Positions 1 to 17,646 are shown, counted from the first letter of the stretch. The stretch is DNA of 64,000 nucleotides from Devosia sp. SD17-2 (GCF_029201565.1 NZ_CP104002.1:2745001-2809000); one strand, 5' to 3'. Program-made: numbers and translations. Notes: generated from the letters alone by a model not told the origin.

Positions 1-136
1 CGCCATAGACGATGGATTCGGCAGCAGACTTCTTGCCGTCCCTCATCAGGGAGTTCATGAACTTGGTGAGCACCAGATCGCCAAACTTGGCATCTGGAAT
101 AACGTCACGCTTTTCTGCGCGGTGGCGACGGGACAT
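1..136 (-). CDS. rpsG: 30S ribosomal protein S7, N-terminal part (gene runs off the window)
   Basis: Only the first 45 residues are present; the gene continues beyond base 1. The protein starts [10 protein letters not shown] and continues with the [11 protein letters not shown] stretch typical of bacterial S7, which nucleates the 30S head by binding the 3' domain of 16S rRNA. The ATG is at 136-134, with an AAGGAG Shine-Dalgarno about ten bases upstream. It lies 14 bp downstream of rpsL on the same strand, the conserved str-operon order. The usual fusA and tuf genes would be expected beyond the edge but cannot be seen. Confidence 0.95.
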   Translation of the reverse strand, partial: MSRRHRAEKRDVIPDAKFGDLVLTKFMNSLMRDGKKSAAESIVYG

Positions 137-150
137 GACTCAGGATCTCC

Positions 151-522
151 TTACTTCGGACGCTTCGCGCCATACTTGGACCGGCGCTGCTTGCGGTCCT
201 TCACACTCTGGGTGTCGAGGACACCGCGCAGGATGTGATAGCGAACACCGGGAAGGTCGCGAACGCGGCCGCCACGGATCAGCACCACGGAGTGTTCCTG
301 CAGGTTGTGCCCCTCGCCGGGGATGTAGGAAATCACTTCACGCTGGTTGGTGAGACGAACCTTGGCCACCTTACGGAGAGCGGAGTTCGGCTTCTTGGGG
401 GTCGTGGTGTACACACGAGAGCAAACGCCGCGCTTTTGCGGGTTAGCTTCCATGGCCGGAACTTTGTTCCGCTTTGGCTTGCTGGCGCGTGGCTTGCGGA
501 TCAGCTGATTAATGGTGGGCAT
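151..522 (-). CDS. rpsL: 30S ribosomal protein S12
   Basis: The 123-residue protein matches S12 over its full length, from [12 protein letters not shown] to the basic tail SKYGAKRPK. It sits at the decoding centre and controls translational accuracy. The [10 protein letters not shown] segment is intact with Lys43. At position 88 the codon is CGC (Arg) in [10 protein letters not shown], where most bacteria, including E. coli and mycobacteria, have Lys. K88R is a well-known streptomycin-resistance substitution, so this protein may be naturally low in streptomycin binding; that is inference. A GGAAAGAG ribosome-binding site precedes the ATG. It is first in the rpsL-rpsG unit; the gene upstream on this strand is a sugar oxidoreductase, not rpoC. 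Confidence 0.98.
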   Translation of the reverse strand: MPTINQLIRKPRASKPKRNKVPAMEANPQKRGVCSRVYTTTPKKPNSALRKVAKVRLTNQREVISYIPGEGHNLQEHSVVLIRGGRVRDLPGVRYHILRGVLDTQSVKDRKQRRSKYGAKRPK

Positions 523-936
523 TGCGCTCTTTCCATTGGTCCAAAAATATACGGTCTACACAAACAAACCAAAGTGGCGCTCACCCGAACCCTTTCAGGA
601 TCGGCAGCGCCTCTATTGCAGCGGACCACACACCTTTTCAGGCGGCAGTCATGCGCACATGGATTTGCTTCGTCTAGTTACCCGACAGTGTGTTTGGTTG
701 TCCTGGATTCCCGCGCTAGATGGCAGGGACCCGGTGTGACGACCACGACCGACCGCTAAGGTAGGCGCTGTTTAGAACTGATGACTCGTTCCGTCAAGGA
801 TTCTTTCGTGAAAAAACCGAAGGAGAGCCTTGCGTTTTTGAGTGTTCGGGACACCCTGGGGTCCAAACCCGAACTGGACGAAGGTGGAACAAACCGTTCG
901 GCAGCGTCCCAGACCGGGACAGGTGCCGAGTGATCG
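523..936. other. intergenic region upstream of rpsL (414 bp)
   Basis: No convincing gene is seen here. It must hold the rpsL promoter (minus strand) and the end of the upstream sugar-operon transcript. Short open frames on both strands lack ribosome-binding sites and family resemblance. I see no strong intrinsic terminator at the 3' end of the oxidoreductase gene. Confidence 0.5.
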
Positions 937-2043
937 TCAAAGGTCAATCCACCTTTGTTCCGCGTGGCTTTGCGCCGTTGCATGGACGCAGCGTTCGATC
1001 TCCAAACCCGCATCGAAGTCGACGACACGGCCTTCCCTTCCCTCGATGGCGGAGAGCAGCTCCCGGCATTCGATGGCTTTCAAATCATTAAAACCCAATC
1101 CATGCCCTGGGGCGGGAATGAACCGATCGTAAGGGAAATGACCTGGCCCGGCGAGAATCGTTGTGTAGCCGCTCTGGGCCCCCTGCCCGGCTTTGTAGAT
1201 CTGGAGCTCGTTCATCCGCTCCTGATCATAGACAATGCTTCCCGTCGACCCGAAGATCTGGATGGCGATGCGCCCCTTGCGCCCCCAAGCTGAGCGATTG
1301 ACGGCGAGGACACCGCTGATCCCACCCAATTCGAAGAGCACATTGGCGATATCAAAGGTTTCAACTCGTCGCCTGCCACCGTCCTGTGTCGGCCTGTCAT
1401 CGTAGGGGCGGGACATATGCGCGAATACGCGCGTTGGTGTGCCGAACAGCACCTGCAGGATGCTGAGGGGGTGAACCGCGAAGTCATCGAGGGCGCCGTA
1501 GCCCGAGCTTGCTTCACTCTTCCAATAGAACAGCGCGTCGGGGTCGGCCATGAAATCTTCGTCCATCTCGATGCGGACGTGGTTGATCTCACCGATCTCG
1601 CGCTCGTCTATCATATGGCCGATCTGCCGGATCAGCGGGTTCTGGATATAGTTGTAGCCGAGGATGGCGACCTTGCCGCTTTTGCGGGCTGCGTCCGCCA
1701 TTCGGGTAGCATCCGCGAAGCCAACCGCCATCGGCTTTTCACACCAGACATGCTTGCCCGCTTCCAGCGCTGCCACGGCCATTTCAGCGTGAAAGGCGTT
1801 GGGGGTGGTGATGGAGACAACTTCGATCTCGCGGTCGGTGATCAGCGACCGCCAATCGGCCGTTGAACGCTCGAAGCCAAACTGGTGGGCCCGCGACCGG
1901 GCCAGATCGGCGTCGACCTCGGCCAGCCCCACAAGCCGCGGACGGGGACAATCACCAAACACAGGCAGCACCGCGTTCCAGGCTAGGGCATGGCATTTGC
2001 CCATGTATCCCGTGCCGATGAGGCCAACCCCGATCGTATCCAT
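937..2043 (-). CDS. Gfo/Idh/MocA family sugar oxidoreductase
   Basis: A 368-residue NAD(P)-dependent oxidoreductase. The N-terminal Rossmann fold begins at residue 5 (VGLIGTGYMGKCHA), and the nicotinamide-proximal CEKPMA motif follows near residue 95. The C-terminal half is the Gfo/Idh/MocA alpha/beta substrate domain. These enzymes oxidise or reduce hydroxyls of sugars, inositols and related polyols; the substrate cannot be told from sequence. It is the last gene of the binding protein-permease-ATPase-oxidoreductase operon, starting 23 bp after the ATPase gene, so it probably acts on the imported sugar. A G-rich stretch (GGGGCTGGGG) directly precedes the ATG. Confidence 0.9.
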   Translation of the reverse strand: MDTIGVGLIGTGYMGKCHALAWNAVLPVFGDCPRPRLVGLAEVDADLARSRAHQFGFERSTADWRSLITDREIEVVSITTPNAFHAEMAVAALEAGKHVWCEKPMAVGFADATRMADAARKSGKVAILGYNYIQNPLIRQIGHMIDEREIGEINHVRIEMDEDFMADPDALFYWKSEASSGYGALDDFAVHPLSILQVLFGTPTRVFAHMSRPYDDRPTQDGGRRRVETFDIANVLFELGGISGVLAVNRSAWGRKGRIAIQIFGSTGSIVYDQERMNELQIYKAGQGAQSGYTTILAGPGHFPYDRFIPAPGHGLGFNDLKAIECRELLSAIEGREGRVVDFDAGLEIERCVHATAQSHAEQRWIDL

Positions 2044-2066
2044 CCCCAGCCCCCTCAGCTATTTGC

Positions 2067-2849
2067 TTATACCGTGCCACCGAGCGAGCCACTGAGCTCT
2101 GCCAGTTCGGCGCCGCCCGCCATCATATCTTGCAGTTCCTCGGGCTTAAGTTCACCCTTTACCGCAGTCCCCAGTGTCTTGCCGCGATTGAGGACGGTAA
2201 AGCGGTCCCCCACGGCCATGGCATGACGAACGTTGTGGGTGATGAAGACAATGCCAATGCCGGTCTTTCGCACGCGATCAATGGTGGCAAGGACATTGGC
2301 AGTCTGGCGCACACCCAGGGCGGAAGTGGGCTCATCAAGAATCAGGACCTTGGCGCCGAAATAGACCGCGCGAGCAATGGCGACGGTCTGGCGCTCGCCA
2401 CCTGAGAGCGTGCCGACGGCCTGGTCCGGCTCACGCAGGCTGATGCCCATGCGGCGCATTTCCTCGAGGGTGACCTGGTTGGACTGGTCCATATCGAGGA
2501 ACCGGAATGGTCCCCAGCCCTTGCGGGGTTCGCGCCCCATCCAGAAGTTCCGGGTGACTGACATGAGCGGGATCATGGCGAGGTCCTGATAGACTGTCGC
2601 CACCCCTGCGGTCATCGCGTCACGTGGATTGGCGAACTCCACCTTCTTGCCGCCCATTCGGATCTCGCCGCTGGTTGGCTTGTGGACCCCGGCCATGGTC
2701 TTGATGAAGGTCGACTTGCCAGCGCCATTGTCGCCGAGCAGGCAATGGCATTCGCCTGGCATGACCGAGACAGAGACGCCATTGAGCGCAATGACCGGGC
2801 CAAACTGCTTCTTGATATCGATGAGTTCGATGAGTGGTGCAGTGGACAT
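2067..2849 (-). CDS. sugar ABC transporter, ATP-binding protein (FrcA/single-domain type)
   Basis: A 260-residue ABC ATPase. Visible are the Walker [10 protein letters not shown] (about residues 39-47), the signature LSGGERQ, the Walker [13 protein letters not shown] and the H-loop FITHN. It carries one nucleotide-binding domain, like FrcA, rather than the fused double domain of RbsA. That places it with the carbohydrate uptake (CUT2) importers for ribose, fructose, xylose or inositol. It starts 3 bp after the permease stop, so the two are likely translationally coupled. It powers uptake through the adjacent permease and binding protein. Confidence 0.93.
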   Translation of the reverse strand: MSTAPLIELIDIKKQFGPVIALNGVSVSVMPGECHCLLGDNGAGKSTFIKTMAGVHKPTSGEIRMGGKKVEFANPRDAMTAGVATVYQDLAMIPLMSVTRNFWMGREPRKGWGPFRFLDMDQSNQVTLEEMRRMGISLREPDQAVGTLSGGERQTVAIARAVYFGAKVLILDEPTSALGVRQTANVLATIDRVRKTGIGIVFITHNVRHAMAVGDRFTVLNRGKTLGTAVKGELKPEELQDMMAGGAELAELSGSLGGTV

Positions 2850-2852
2850 GGC

Positions 2853-3983
2853 TCAGCGCTCCCCGGTGATGAGGCGGCGGATGTAGGTATTGAGGATGAC
2901 GGCGAGGAGCAGGATCACGCCGAGGAAGACGCGAAACAGCGAGCTCTCGACCCCTGCAAAGAAGAGGCCTTGCTGAACGACACCGAAGATCAGTGCGCCA
3001 AGGGCAGCACCGATCACCGAGCCATAGCCGCCGGTGAGCAGCGCCCCGCCAATCACCACGGCGATGATGGCCTCAAACTCCTTGAGCAGGCCACGGTCGG
3101 CGGCCGCCGAGCCGAACTCCATGACCTGACACGTCGCGAATACGGTGGCGCAGAAAGCCGAGAAGACAAACATGGCGATCTTCACCCGATCGACCGGTAC
3201 GCCGACATAGCGGGCCGCCTTGGCATCGCCACCGGCAGCGTAGATCCAGTTGCCGAACCGGGTGCGGGTCAAGAGGATATGGGCAAAGACGATCAGGATG
3301 ACGGCCCAGACCATGAGCATGGGAATGCCGTCGACGACCGGCTGCCCGGCCTTGTTGCCGGCCTGGAAGGTCGCGATCATCCCCATGTCCGCCATCCAAT
3401 AGAAGACGAAGCCGAGGACCTTGCCGCCGAACACCGCGGCCAGCCAATCGCCCTGGGCCGCATCCCGGACGCCGCCGATAATGGTCTGGCGCGTGGTGGA
3501 GATCGACAGGTAGATGGTGAGGCCCCGCAGGATATAAAGCGAGGCCAGGGTGACGATGAAGGACGGCAGGCCGGTCTTGATAACCAGATAGCCATTGGCG
3601 GCGCCAATCAGCATGGCGACGATGAAAGCGGCGATGATGGAGGCCCACATGGGCCAGCCCATATGCACGCTGAGCAAGGCAATGACGATGCCGGCAAAGC
3701 CGATCATCGAGCCCACCGAGAGGTCAAATTCGCCGGCGATCATCAGGAGGCAGGCGCCGACCGCGATGATGACGAACTGGGCCGACACCACGCCCCAGTT
3801 CATCATCCCGTCTGCGGCGAACATTCCGGTGCCACCAGCCACAATGGCGAAATAGCAGAACACCAGTACTGTGCCCGCCATAGCCCCGAGTTCAGGGCGC
3901 ATGAAGGCCCGGCGGAATGTAGACTGTCGCTGGATACGTTCGTCCAGCGCCGGCGTCCCTGTGGACTGGCCAACCATCTTCAT
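2853..3983 (-). CDS. sugar ABC transporter permease (RbsC/FrcC family)
   Basis: A 376-residue membrane protein with about ten hydrophobic segments and the BPD_transp_2 pattern of CUT2 permeases, including the conserved GEFDLSVGSM segment and the C-terminal EAIIAVVIGGALLTGGYGS segment. It forms the transmembrane channel of the sugar importer. A GGAG ribosome-binding site lies just before the ATG. It sits between the periplasmic binding protein (85 bp upstream) and the ATPase. Family assignment is firm; the substrate is not known. Confidence 0.93.
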   Translation of the reverse strand: MKMVGQSTGTPALDERIQRQSTFRRAFMRPELGAMAGTVLVFCYFAIVAGGTGMFAADGMMNWGVVSAQFVIIAVGACLLMIAGEFDLSVGSMIGFAGIVIALLSVHMGWPMWASIIAAFIVAMLIGAANGYLVIKTGLPSFIVTLASLYILRGLTIYLSISTTRQTIIGGVRDAAQGDWLAAVFGGKVLGFVFYWMADMGMIATFQAGNKAGQPVVDGIPMLMVWAVILIVFAHILLTRTRFGNWIYAAGGDAKAARYVGVPVDRVKIAMFVFSAFCATVFATCQVMEFGSAAADRGLLKEFEAIIAVVIGGALLTGGYGSVIGAALGALIFGVVQQGLFFAGVESSLFRVFLGVILLLAVILNTYIRRLITGER

Positions 3984-4068
3984 GTCTCCGAATTTGGGAA
4001 TTGGCGCTCAGCGCCGGTCCTGGCTTCCATCCGGGGCGGCACAGCGGCCACCCCGGGCGGGAGGATGG

Positions 4069-5019
4069 TCAGCGGTACTGACCAGCGTATTGCTCGACGA
4101 GAGCAATATTGTCGTTGGTGATGAAACCCGGGCCGGAGTTGATCGAGTTGCCGGGAACGACGCCGTAACGGGCGAGATTGGTCAGAACCACAACCGGCAG
4201 ATAGCCCTGCAGGAACGGCTGCTGGTCGATGGCGAAGTTGATCGTTCCGTCCTTGATGGCCGTGGCGATTTCGCCGGACAGGTCGAAGGTGCCGAAGAAG
4301 ATGGCGCCAGCCTGGCCATTAGAGTTCAGGGCCGCGATCGTGGGATGGGCAGAGGTCGGCCCGAGCGTGAGAATGCCGTTGGTGTCCGGATTGGTCTGGA
4401 GATAGGCGCTGACCTTGGACTGGATTTCGCCCGGGTCCTGCCCTGCGTCGATCATCTGGTTGCCCAGCTCGGTGCCAATGGCATCAGCAAAACCCTGGCA
4501 GCGTTCGACGGACGCCGGATTGGTAATGTAGTGATTGACGCACAGGAAGTTGGTGACACCAGCCGCCTTGGCCTTCTCACCGGCACCGAAGCCGGCATCA
4601 TATTCCGGCTGGCCGACATGGAGCAGCGCGCCGATTTCCTTGGATTGCTCGATCGTTCCGGAATTGATGGTGATGACCGGAATACCGCGGCTGACAGCGT
4701 CAGAGAGCGGGCCCGACAGCACATCATAGTCGGCGATTGTCGAGATAATGCCATTGGGGCTCGACGCAGCGGCCTGCTCGATGATGCGCGCCATATCGGC
4801 GAGATCACCGGTGGGAGGATTGCGGTATTCCACGGTGACGCCCATCTGCTCCCCGGCCAGGGTGATGGCGTTCTTGATTGTGTTCCACCAGCTGTCGGAG
4901 TCCGGGGCGTGCGAAACGAGCACGAACCGCTCGCCTTCAGCCAGTGCCGGGGCAATGGTGGCCGGCAGGGTAATGGCGGCCAGAGCGACGGCTGCGAGCC
5001 GTTTGGTAAGTCTGTTCAT
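4069..5019 (-). CDS. periplasmic sugar-binding protein (Peripla_BP_4 type)
   Basis: A 316-residue substrate-binding protein with a clear signal peptide (basic MNRLTKR start, hydrophobic core, cleavage after APALA). The mature part has the Peripla_BP_4 fold seen in ribose/galactose/fructose-binding proteins, for example GDLADMARIIEQA and the GIPVITINSG strand. It delivers the sugar to the adjacent CUT2 permease and is the first gene of the operon, with a strong GAGGGAGGAAA ribosome-binding site. The 275-bp gap upstream separates it from rpoC and should carry its promoter. Confidence 0.92.
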   Translation of the reverse strand: MNRLTKRLAAVALAAITLPATIAPALAEGERFVLVSHAPDSDSWWNTIKNAITLAGEQMGVTVEYRNPPTGDLADMARIIEQAAASSPNGIISTIADYDVLSGPLSDAVSRGIPVITINSGTIEQSKEIGALLHVGQPEYDAGFGAGEKAKAAGVTNFLCVNHYITNPASVERCQGFADAIGTELGNQMIDAGQDPGEIQSKVSAYLQTNPDTNGILTLGPTSAHPTIAALNSNGQAGAIFFGTFDLSGEIATAIKDGTINFAIDQQPFLQGYLPVVVLTNLARYGVVPGNSINSGPGFITNDNIALVEQYAGQYR

Positions 5020-5241
5020 CGATTTCCTCCCTCGTGAACCGCAATCCGAAATAGCTCATCCATTCTATTTTGGAAGGCAGGCGCAACAAACATTCCATTT
5101 TTGGCACGTGCCGTCAAGCGGCACCGTTCGGCGCGCGAGAAAGCCCGCGGCGCGAGGCCCCGCAAATGCGAATGATGTCCATTTCAGAAGGAAGAGGTGG
5201 CCGCGAGCGAGCGCGGTGCCGCGCTCATAGTCAGAGCGGCG

Positions 5242-5270
5242 GAAAAGAAAAAGGGGCCCGAAGGCCCCTT
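5242..5270 (-). terminator. intrinsic terminator of rpoC
   Basis: Read on the minus strand, a perfect AAGGGGCC stem with a TTCG tetraloop is followed by TTTTTCTTTT. It lies 24 bases past the rpoC stop and ends the rplK...rpoC transcript before the inserted sugar operon. Confidence 0.9.
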
Positions 5271-5294
5271 CCCTATTCAGATTGTGCCCAAGTC

Positions 5295-9473
<4,179 letters not shown>

Positions 9474-9489
9474 CAATTTTCTCCTCTAT

Positions 9490-9525
9490 CCGTTCGGGCG
9501 ACGCGCTGAGGGCGCACCCGAACGG
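9490..9525 (-). other. rpoB-rpoC intergenic stem-loop
   Basis: Perfect 9-bp arms CCGTTCGGG/CCCGAACGG flank an 18-base loop that could itself pair. No T-run follows, so it is more likely an RNA-processing or stability element, or a weak attenuator, than a terminator. Confidence 0.55.
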
Positions 9526-9552
9526 AGGATGAATGGGGGTGGAAGAGCCGGA

Positions 9553-13692
<4,140 letters not shown>

Positions 13693-14009
13693 GAAAGCTC
13701 CTGTTTCTATAGCGATTGTCTCGGAGGCAGATATCCAAAGAGCCGACTATCAGCCGTCGGAGCTCGGGATATATGCCCAGCAGTTCAGTTTCGCCCCGGC
13801 CTTGCGACCAAAAGGGCTGGGATAACCGAAACTACCTCCACAGAGGTCACACGGGGTTTCCACCCAGCAGCGGTCATCCAATTCTCAATTTCAGTGGGAA
13901 CGCCAGCGACCCATCCAATCGGCCACGGCGAATCGTCTCGTTGCAGAAACGACAAAAGCGAAATGGCACATAAAGCGCCATTTCGCGTTTTTCAAGGCAA
14001 AAAGCGAAC
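13693..14009. other. rplL-rpoB intergenic region (317 bp)
   Basis: No gene is seen. The region carries the attenuator-type hairpin at 13954-13986, close to the rplL stop. This lets ribosomal protein and polymerase expression be set separately, as known for the rplL-rpoB gap in enterobacteria. Confidence 0.6.
13954..13986 (-). terminator. attenuator/terminator between rplL and rpoB
   Basis: On the minus strand a perfect 10-bp stem GCGAAATGGC/GCCATTTCGC with a 9-base loop is followed by TTTT. It lies about 25 bases after the rplL stop and upstream of rpoB in the same direction. The short T-run suits partial readthrough into rpoB. Confidence 0.75.
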
Positions 14010-14381
14010 TTACTTGAGTTCGACCTTTGCACCAGCTTCTTCAAGCTTCTTCTTGATGTCTTCGGCTTCAGCCTTCGAGACGCCTTCCTTGAGGGCCTTC
14101 GGAGCAGCTTCAACCAGAGCCTTGGCTTCGCCGAGACCCAGACCGGTGATGGCGCGGACTTCCTTGATGACGTTGATCTTGTTGTCGCCGAAGGAGGCGA
14201 GGATCACGTCGAATTCGGTCTTTTCTTCAGCGGCAGCAGCCGGAGCGCCAGCAGCGGCAGCAACAGCAACCGGAGCAGCGGCGGAAACGCCCCACTTTTC
14301 TTCGAGCATCTTGGACAGCTCGGAAGCTTCCAGAACGGTCAGGGCGGACAGGTCGTCGACGATTTTGGCGAGATCGGCCAT
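14010..14381 (-). CDS. rplL: 50S ribosomal protein L7/L12
   Basis: The 123-residue protein has the L7/L12 layout: an N-terminal dimerisation helix ([21 protein letters not shown]), an Ala/Pro/Gly-rich hinge at about residues 36-52, and a C-terminal globular domain ([20 protein letters not shown]...[12 protein letters not shown]). It forms the ribosomal stalk that recruits translation factors. It follows rplJ by 60 bp, as is usual, with a GAGAG site before the ATG. Confidence 0.98.
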   Translation of the reverse strand: MADLAKIVDDLSALTVLEASELSKMLEEKWGVSAAAPVAVAAAAGAPAAAAEEKTEFDVILASFGDNKINVIKEVRAITGLGLGEAKALVEAAPKALKEGVSKAEAEDIKKKLEEAGAKVELK

Positions 14382-14441
14382 TTGATAAATCTCTCTTTTA
14401 AGGTGTTCAGTTCAAACCGGCCCCAGAATGGGACCATGGGA

Positions 14442-14963
14442 TTACGCTGCTTCGTTGCTCTTTTCCGCATGAGCGGCCAACACGCGCGCGATACCACCAG
14501 CCGGTGCAACGATGACGGACGCGATACGCGTTGCAGGCTGCTTGAGCATCCCGGCGAGCGTGGCGCGCAGTTCATCGAGCGAGGGCATGGTCGACAACGC
14601 CTTGACGCTATTCGCGTCGAGTGCGGTCTTGCCCATGACGCCGCCGAGAACGACATACTTGGCGTTCTTGTCAGCAAACTTCTGCGCCAGCTTTGGCGCA
14701 GTCATAGGGTCAGCCGCGTAGGCGATGACGATCGGACCTGTGAACAGGTCCGAAATGTCCGCGTGATCGGTTTCTTTAAGAGCAAGCTTGGCAAGACGGT
14801 TTTTAGCGATCTTGACGTAACCACCGGCACCCTTCACCTCACGGCGAAGCGACTCCAGGTTGGCCACGGTCAGACCGGTATTCTGCGCAAGGACGATCGA
14901 TCCAGCGCCCGCGAGGGCTGACTGAAGCGATGCGACAAGCTCACGCTTTTCCGCTCTTTCCAC
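14442..14963 (-). CDS. rplJ: 50S ribosomal protein L10
   Basis: The protein is L10, the stalk base that carries L7/L12 dimers and binds 23S rRNA with L11. I choose the GTG at 14963 (product begins with the ERAEKRELV block, 173 residues) because a GGAG site lies seven bases upstream and this matches the usual L10 N-terminus. An in-frame GTG at 14990 would add nine atypical residues. It is preceded by a 312-bp leader containing several hairpins, where L10-L12 autoregulation would be expected. Confidence 0.95.
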   Translation of the reverse strand: MERAEKRELVASLQSALAGAGSIVLAQNTGLTVANLESLRREVKGAGGYVKIAKNRLAKLALKETDHADISDLFTGPIVIAYAADPMTAPKLAQKFADKNAKYVVLGGVMGKTALDANSVKALSTMPSLDELRATLAGMLKQPATRIASVIVAPAGGIARVLAAHAEKSNEAA

Positions 14964-15275
14964 TGCTAGTCTCCACATTGAGCCCGGCACAAATCATCCG
15001 GGCCATTGCCAATTGCTGCCCTCCGACCTCCCCGAAGGGAGGAGAGAGACAACGGTTACATGCCTGTCAACCGTGATGCCCGCGAGGGCAACTGGCCTGG
15101 TTCGAACCGGAACACCCTGCCCTTTCGGGCGGAAATCCTGGTTGTCACCCCATCTATGCTGGCGCCTTGCAGCTTTAAGCCAACCCAGATTGATTGGCAC
15201 CGGCAGTCTCGGACAGGACTTTTGCCTTCTTGCGAAGGCAATACCGGGCGGCGAACCGCCCGGAATCTTGAATTC
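14964..15275 (-). promoter_or_regulatory. rplJ leader / rplA-rplJ intergenic region
   Basis: No gene is seen. On the transcribed strand, the rplA stop is followed by a CCGGGCGG/CCGCCCGG stem with a TTCG loop (15244-15263). Nearer rplJ lies a second stem, CCTCCC-TTCG-GGGAGG (about 15027-15042). The position matches the L10(L12)4 autoregulatory leader known in many bacteria, but I cannot confirm its kink-turn from sequence alone. Confidence 0.5.
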
Positions 15276-15968
15276 TTAGATAGCCGAAGCCGGCTCAACA
15301 TGGACGCCAGGGCCCATGGTCGAGGAAACGGCAACCTTCTTGACGTAGGTGCCCTTGGCGCCAGCAGGCTTGGACTTCACGACGGCGTCGGTGAAGGCCT
15401 TGATGTTTTCGAGCAGAGCTTCCTCGGAGAAGGAAACCTTGCCGATACCGGCGTGGATGATACCAGCCTTCTCGACGCGGTACTCAACAGCACCACCCTT
15501 GGCAGCGGCGACAGCACCCTTGACGTCCATGGTCACGGTGCCGACCTTCGGGTTCGGCATCAGGTTGCGCGGGCCGAGGATCTTACCGAGACGACCAACG
15601 ATAGGCATCATGTCCGGAGTGGCAATGCAACGATCGAAGTCGATCTTGCCGCCCTGGATGATTTCCAGCAGGTCTTCAGCGCCGACGATGTCCGCACCAG
15701 CAGCCTTGGCTTCGTCAGCCTTGCCGCCACGGGCGAAAACAGCGACGCGAACGGTCTTGCCGGTGCCGTTGGGCAGGGACACGACGCCGCGGACCATCTG
15801 GTCAGCGTGACGCGGGTCAACGCCCAGGTTCATCGCGATCTCGATGGTCTCGTCGAACTTGGCCGAAGCCTTCGACTTCACCATCTTCACAGCTTCTTCG
15901 AGCTTGTAGAGCTTGTTGCGGTCGATGCCTTCGCGGCCGGCGGCAACCTTCTTTGCAATCTTTGCCAT
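15276..15968 (-). CDS. rplA: 50S ribosomal protein L1
   Basis: The 230-residue L1 has the family blocks [20 protein letters not shown] and the [20 protein letters not shown] segment. L1 forms the mobile stalk near the ribosomal E site and usually represses its own rplK-rplA message. It starts 5 bp after the rplK stop, so the two are co-translated. Confidence 0.98.
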   Translation of the reverse strand: MAKIAKKVAAGREGIDRNKLYKLEEAVKMVKSKASAKFDETIEIAMNLGVDPRHADQMVRGVVSLPNGTGKTVRVAVFARGGKADEAKAAGADIVGAEDLLEIIQGGKIDFDRCIATPDMMPIVGRLGKILGPRNLMPNPKVGTVTMDVKGAVAAAKGGAVEYRVEKAGIIHAGIGKVSFSEEALLENIKAFTDAVVKSKPAGAKGTYVKKVAVSSTMGPGVHVEPASAI

Positions 15969-15973
15969 AGTGA

Positions 15974-16402
15974 TCAGCCCTCGACCTGAATGCCCATGGA
16001 ACGGGCGGAGCCGGCGATCATCGACACAGCGGCGTCGAGATTGTCGGCGTTGAGATCCTTCATCTTCTTCTCGGCGATTTCACGCAGCTGAGCTGTCGTG
16101 ATCGTGCCAGCCGATTCCTTGCCCGGAAGCTTGGAGCCGGACTTGAGGTTGACGGCCTTCTTGATGAAGTAGGTCACCGGCGGCTGCTTCATCGCAAAGG
16201 TGAAGCTCTTGTCGGCGTAAGCGGTGATCACGACCGGGATCGGAGCACCCTTTTCGATCTCCTGCGTGGCCGCATTGAAGGCCTTGCAGAATTCCATGAT
16301 GTTCAGGCCGCGCTGACCCAGAGCCGGGCCAATCGGGGGAGACGGGGTGGCGGAGCCAGCCGGCACCTGCAGCTTTACGTAGCCAGTAATCTTCTTTGCC
16401 AT
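15974..16402 (-). CDS. rplK: 50S ribosomal protein L11
   Basis: The 142-residue L11 begins [16 protein letters not shown] and contains the conserved [22 protein letters not shown] block. The C-terminal rRNA-binding domain ends in [28 protein letters not shown]11 forms the GTPase-associated centre with L10/L12. A GAGGA site precedes the ATG. It is separated from nusG by 225 bp containing a small cluster of inverted repeats. Confidence 0.98.
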   Translation of the reverse strand: MAKKITGYVKLQVPAGSATPSPPIGPALGQRGLNIMEFCKAFNAATQEIEKGAPIPVVITAYADKSFTFAMKQPPVTYFIKKAVNLKSGSKLPGKESAGTITTAQLREIAEKKMKDLNADNLDAAVSMIAGSARSMGIQVEG

Positions 16403-16553
16403 TTTCTATCCTCTTAGTGCCGAAACCGGCAGTTGAGCCGTGGTGCGGAGTTGATAGACGGCTTGGCGACCGCCATCCCCTTCCACGGGTTTCGAGACAC
16501 GATCGTGTCCCGGTTTCACGCAGCGAAGCTGCGATGGAGCGCTTCTGACTTCC

Positions 16554-16627
16554 GCCAAAGCGCTGGGAACCATTTTGGCTTGCGCCAAAAGGCAGGCGCG
16601 ATTTTGGCTGAGGCCAAAACGCTGGGA
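16554..16627 (-). repeat. tandem short inverted repeats between rplK and nusG
   Basis: Two small hairpins with TTTTGGC/GCCAAAA-type arms occur side by side (16572-16590 and 16601-16619). They are flanked by two copies of a CCAAA(A)CGCTGGGA motif (from about 16555 and 16613). This looks like a small repetitive extragenic element; a role in RNA processing between nusG and rplK is possible. Confidence 0.5.
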
Positions 16628-17158
16628 TCAGACCTTTTCGACCTGACCGTATTCGAGCTCCACCGGAGTGGGGCGCCCGAAAATCGAAACTTCCACCTTG
16701 AGGCGGGAGCGCTCTTCGTCGACTTCCTCGACAATGCCGTTGAAGCTGGCAAAGGGGCCGTCGGAGACGCGAACGCTTTCGCCAACCTCGAAGCTGACGG
16801 AAGGCTTGGGATGCTCAACGCCTTCCTGCACCTGCTGCAGGATCGACATGGCTTCCTTTTCGGAGATCGGCATGGGCTTGTTATCTGCGCCCAGGAAACC
16901 GGTCACCTTTGGGGTGTTCTTGATCAGATGGAATGTCTGATCGGTAAGATCCATCTTCACCAGGACGTAGCCGGGGAAGAACTTGCGCTCGGTATCGACC
17001 TTGCGGCCGCGACGCACTTCCACGACCTTCTCAGTCGGCACGATGACGTCCTCGAACAAATGCTCGAGCTTGGTCTGTGCGACCTTTTCCTTGATCGCAT
17101 CTGCGACCTTGCGCTCGAAATTCGAATACGCCTGAACAATGTACCAGCGCTTGGCCAT
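16628..17158 (-). CDS. nusG: transcription termination/antitermination factor NusG
   Basis: The 176-residue protein begins [20 protein letters not shown], with the NGN domain ([10 protein letters not shown] near residue 62). The C-terminal KOW domain ([19 protein letters not shown]) follows from about residue 128. NusG binds the RNA polymerase clamp and links transcription to Rho or to ribosomes. It lies 36 bp downstream of secE, the standard arrangement. Confidence 0.98.
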   Translation of the reverse strand: MAKRWYIVQAYSNFERKVADAIKEKVAQTKLEHLFEDVIVPTEKVVEVRRGRKVDTERKFFPGYVLVKMDLTDQTFHLIKNTPKVTGFLGADNKPMPISEKEAMSILQQVQEGVEHPKPSVSFEVGESVRVSDGPFASFNGIVEEVDEERSRLKVEVSIFGRPTPVELEYGQVEKV

Positions 17159-17194
17159 GCCGCCTCGCCGCTCCTCGTTAGTCGTGGGATCCGC

Positions 17195-17389
17195 TTAGCG
17201 GATCGAAAGCATCAAAGATACCAGCCAGGAGATAATCTGATCCGCCAAAAGGAAGAACACACTGGCAAAGGCAACGAGCACCAGGACCATGATCGTCGAA
17301 ATCACGACCTCATTACGGCCCGGCCAGGTGACCTTGGAAACTTCCGAGCGGACCTGCTGGAAGAACGTGATCGGGTTGGTACGAGCCAT
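17195..17389 (-). CDS. secE: preprotein translocase subunit SecE
   Basis: The 64-residue protein has the short SecE form: an amphipathic N-terminal helix with the family signature EVSKVTWPGRNEV, then a single transmembrane helix (about residues 33-58). It clamps SecY in the inner-membrane translocon. It is the first gene of the secE-nusG unit; its promoter should lie in the roughly 250 bp upstream. The tRNA-Trp usually found just upstream in this order is instead 9 kb away. Confidence 0.96.
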   Translation of the reverse strand: MARTNPITFFQQVRSEVSKVTWPGRNEVVISTIMVLVLVAFASVFFLLADQIISWLVSLMLSIR

Positions 17390-17646
17390 AAGCGAATCTA
17401 TTCCGGTTATCTTGGTGCAAAACCAAAGGCCGCGCAGGACTCCCGCACGGCTGGAGTTGGCTATCTAGTGAATCTACCGGCCAATTGCAACATGCAATCT
17501 CGCAGGGCCAGCCTGGCCCCGGCCGGTCTGGCGAAGGAAGCCAGTAATCATAAGGGGATTAATCCCAAGAAGTCACTTGTCTTCTGTCACGCCATGGAAT
17601 TGGATCAAACTGAGACGAATTCGCGGCAGGGGTGGGAGGCTTCCCG

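Noticed and set aside
2682..5037. Plus-strand frames of 479 and 388 residues over the sugar ABC genes
   Set aside because: Antisense to three firmly identified transporter genes.
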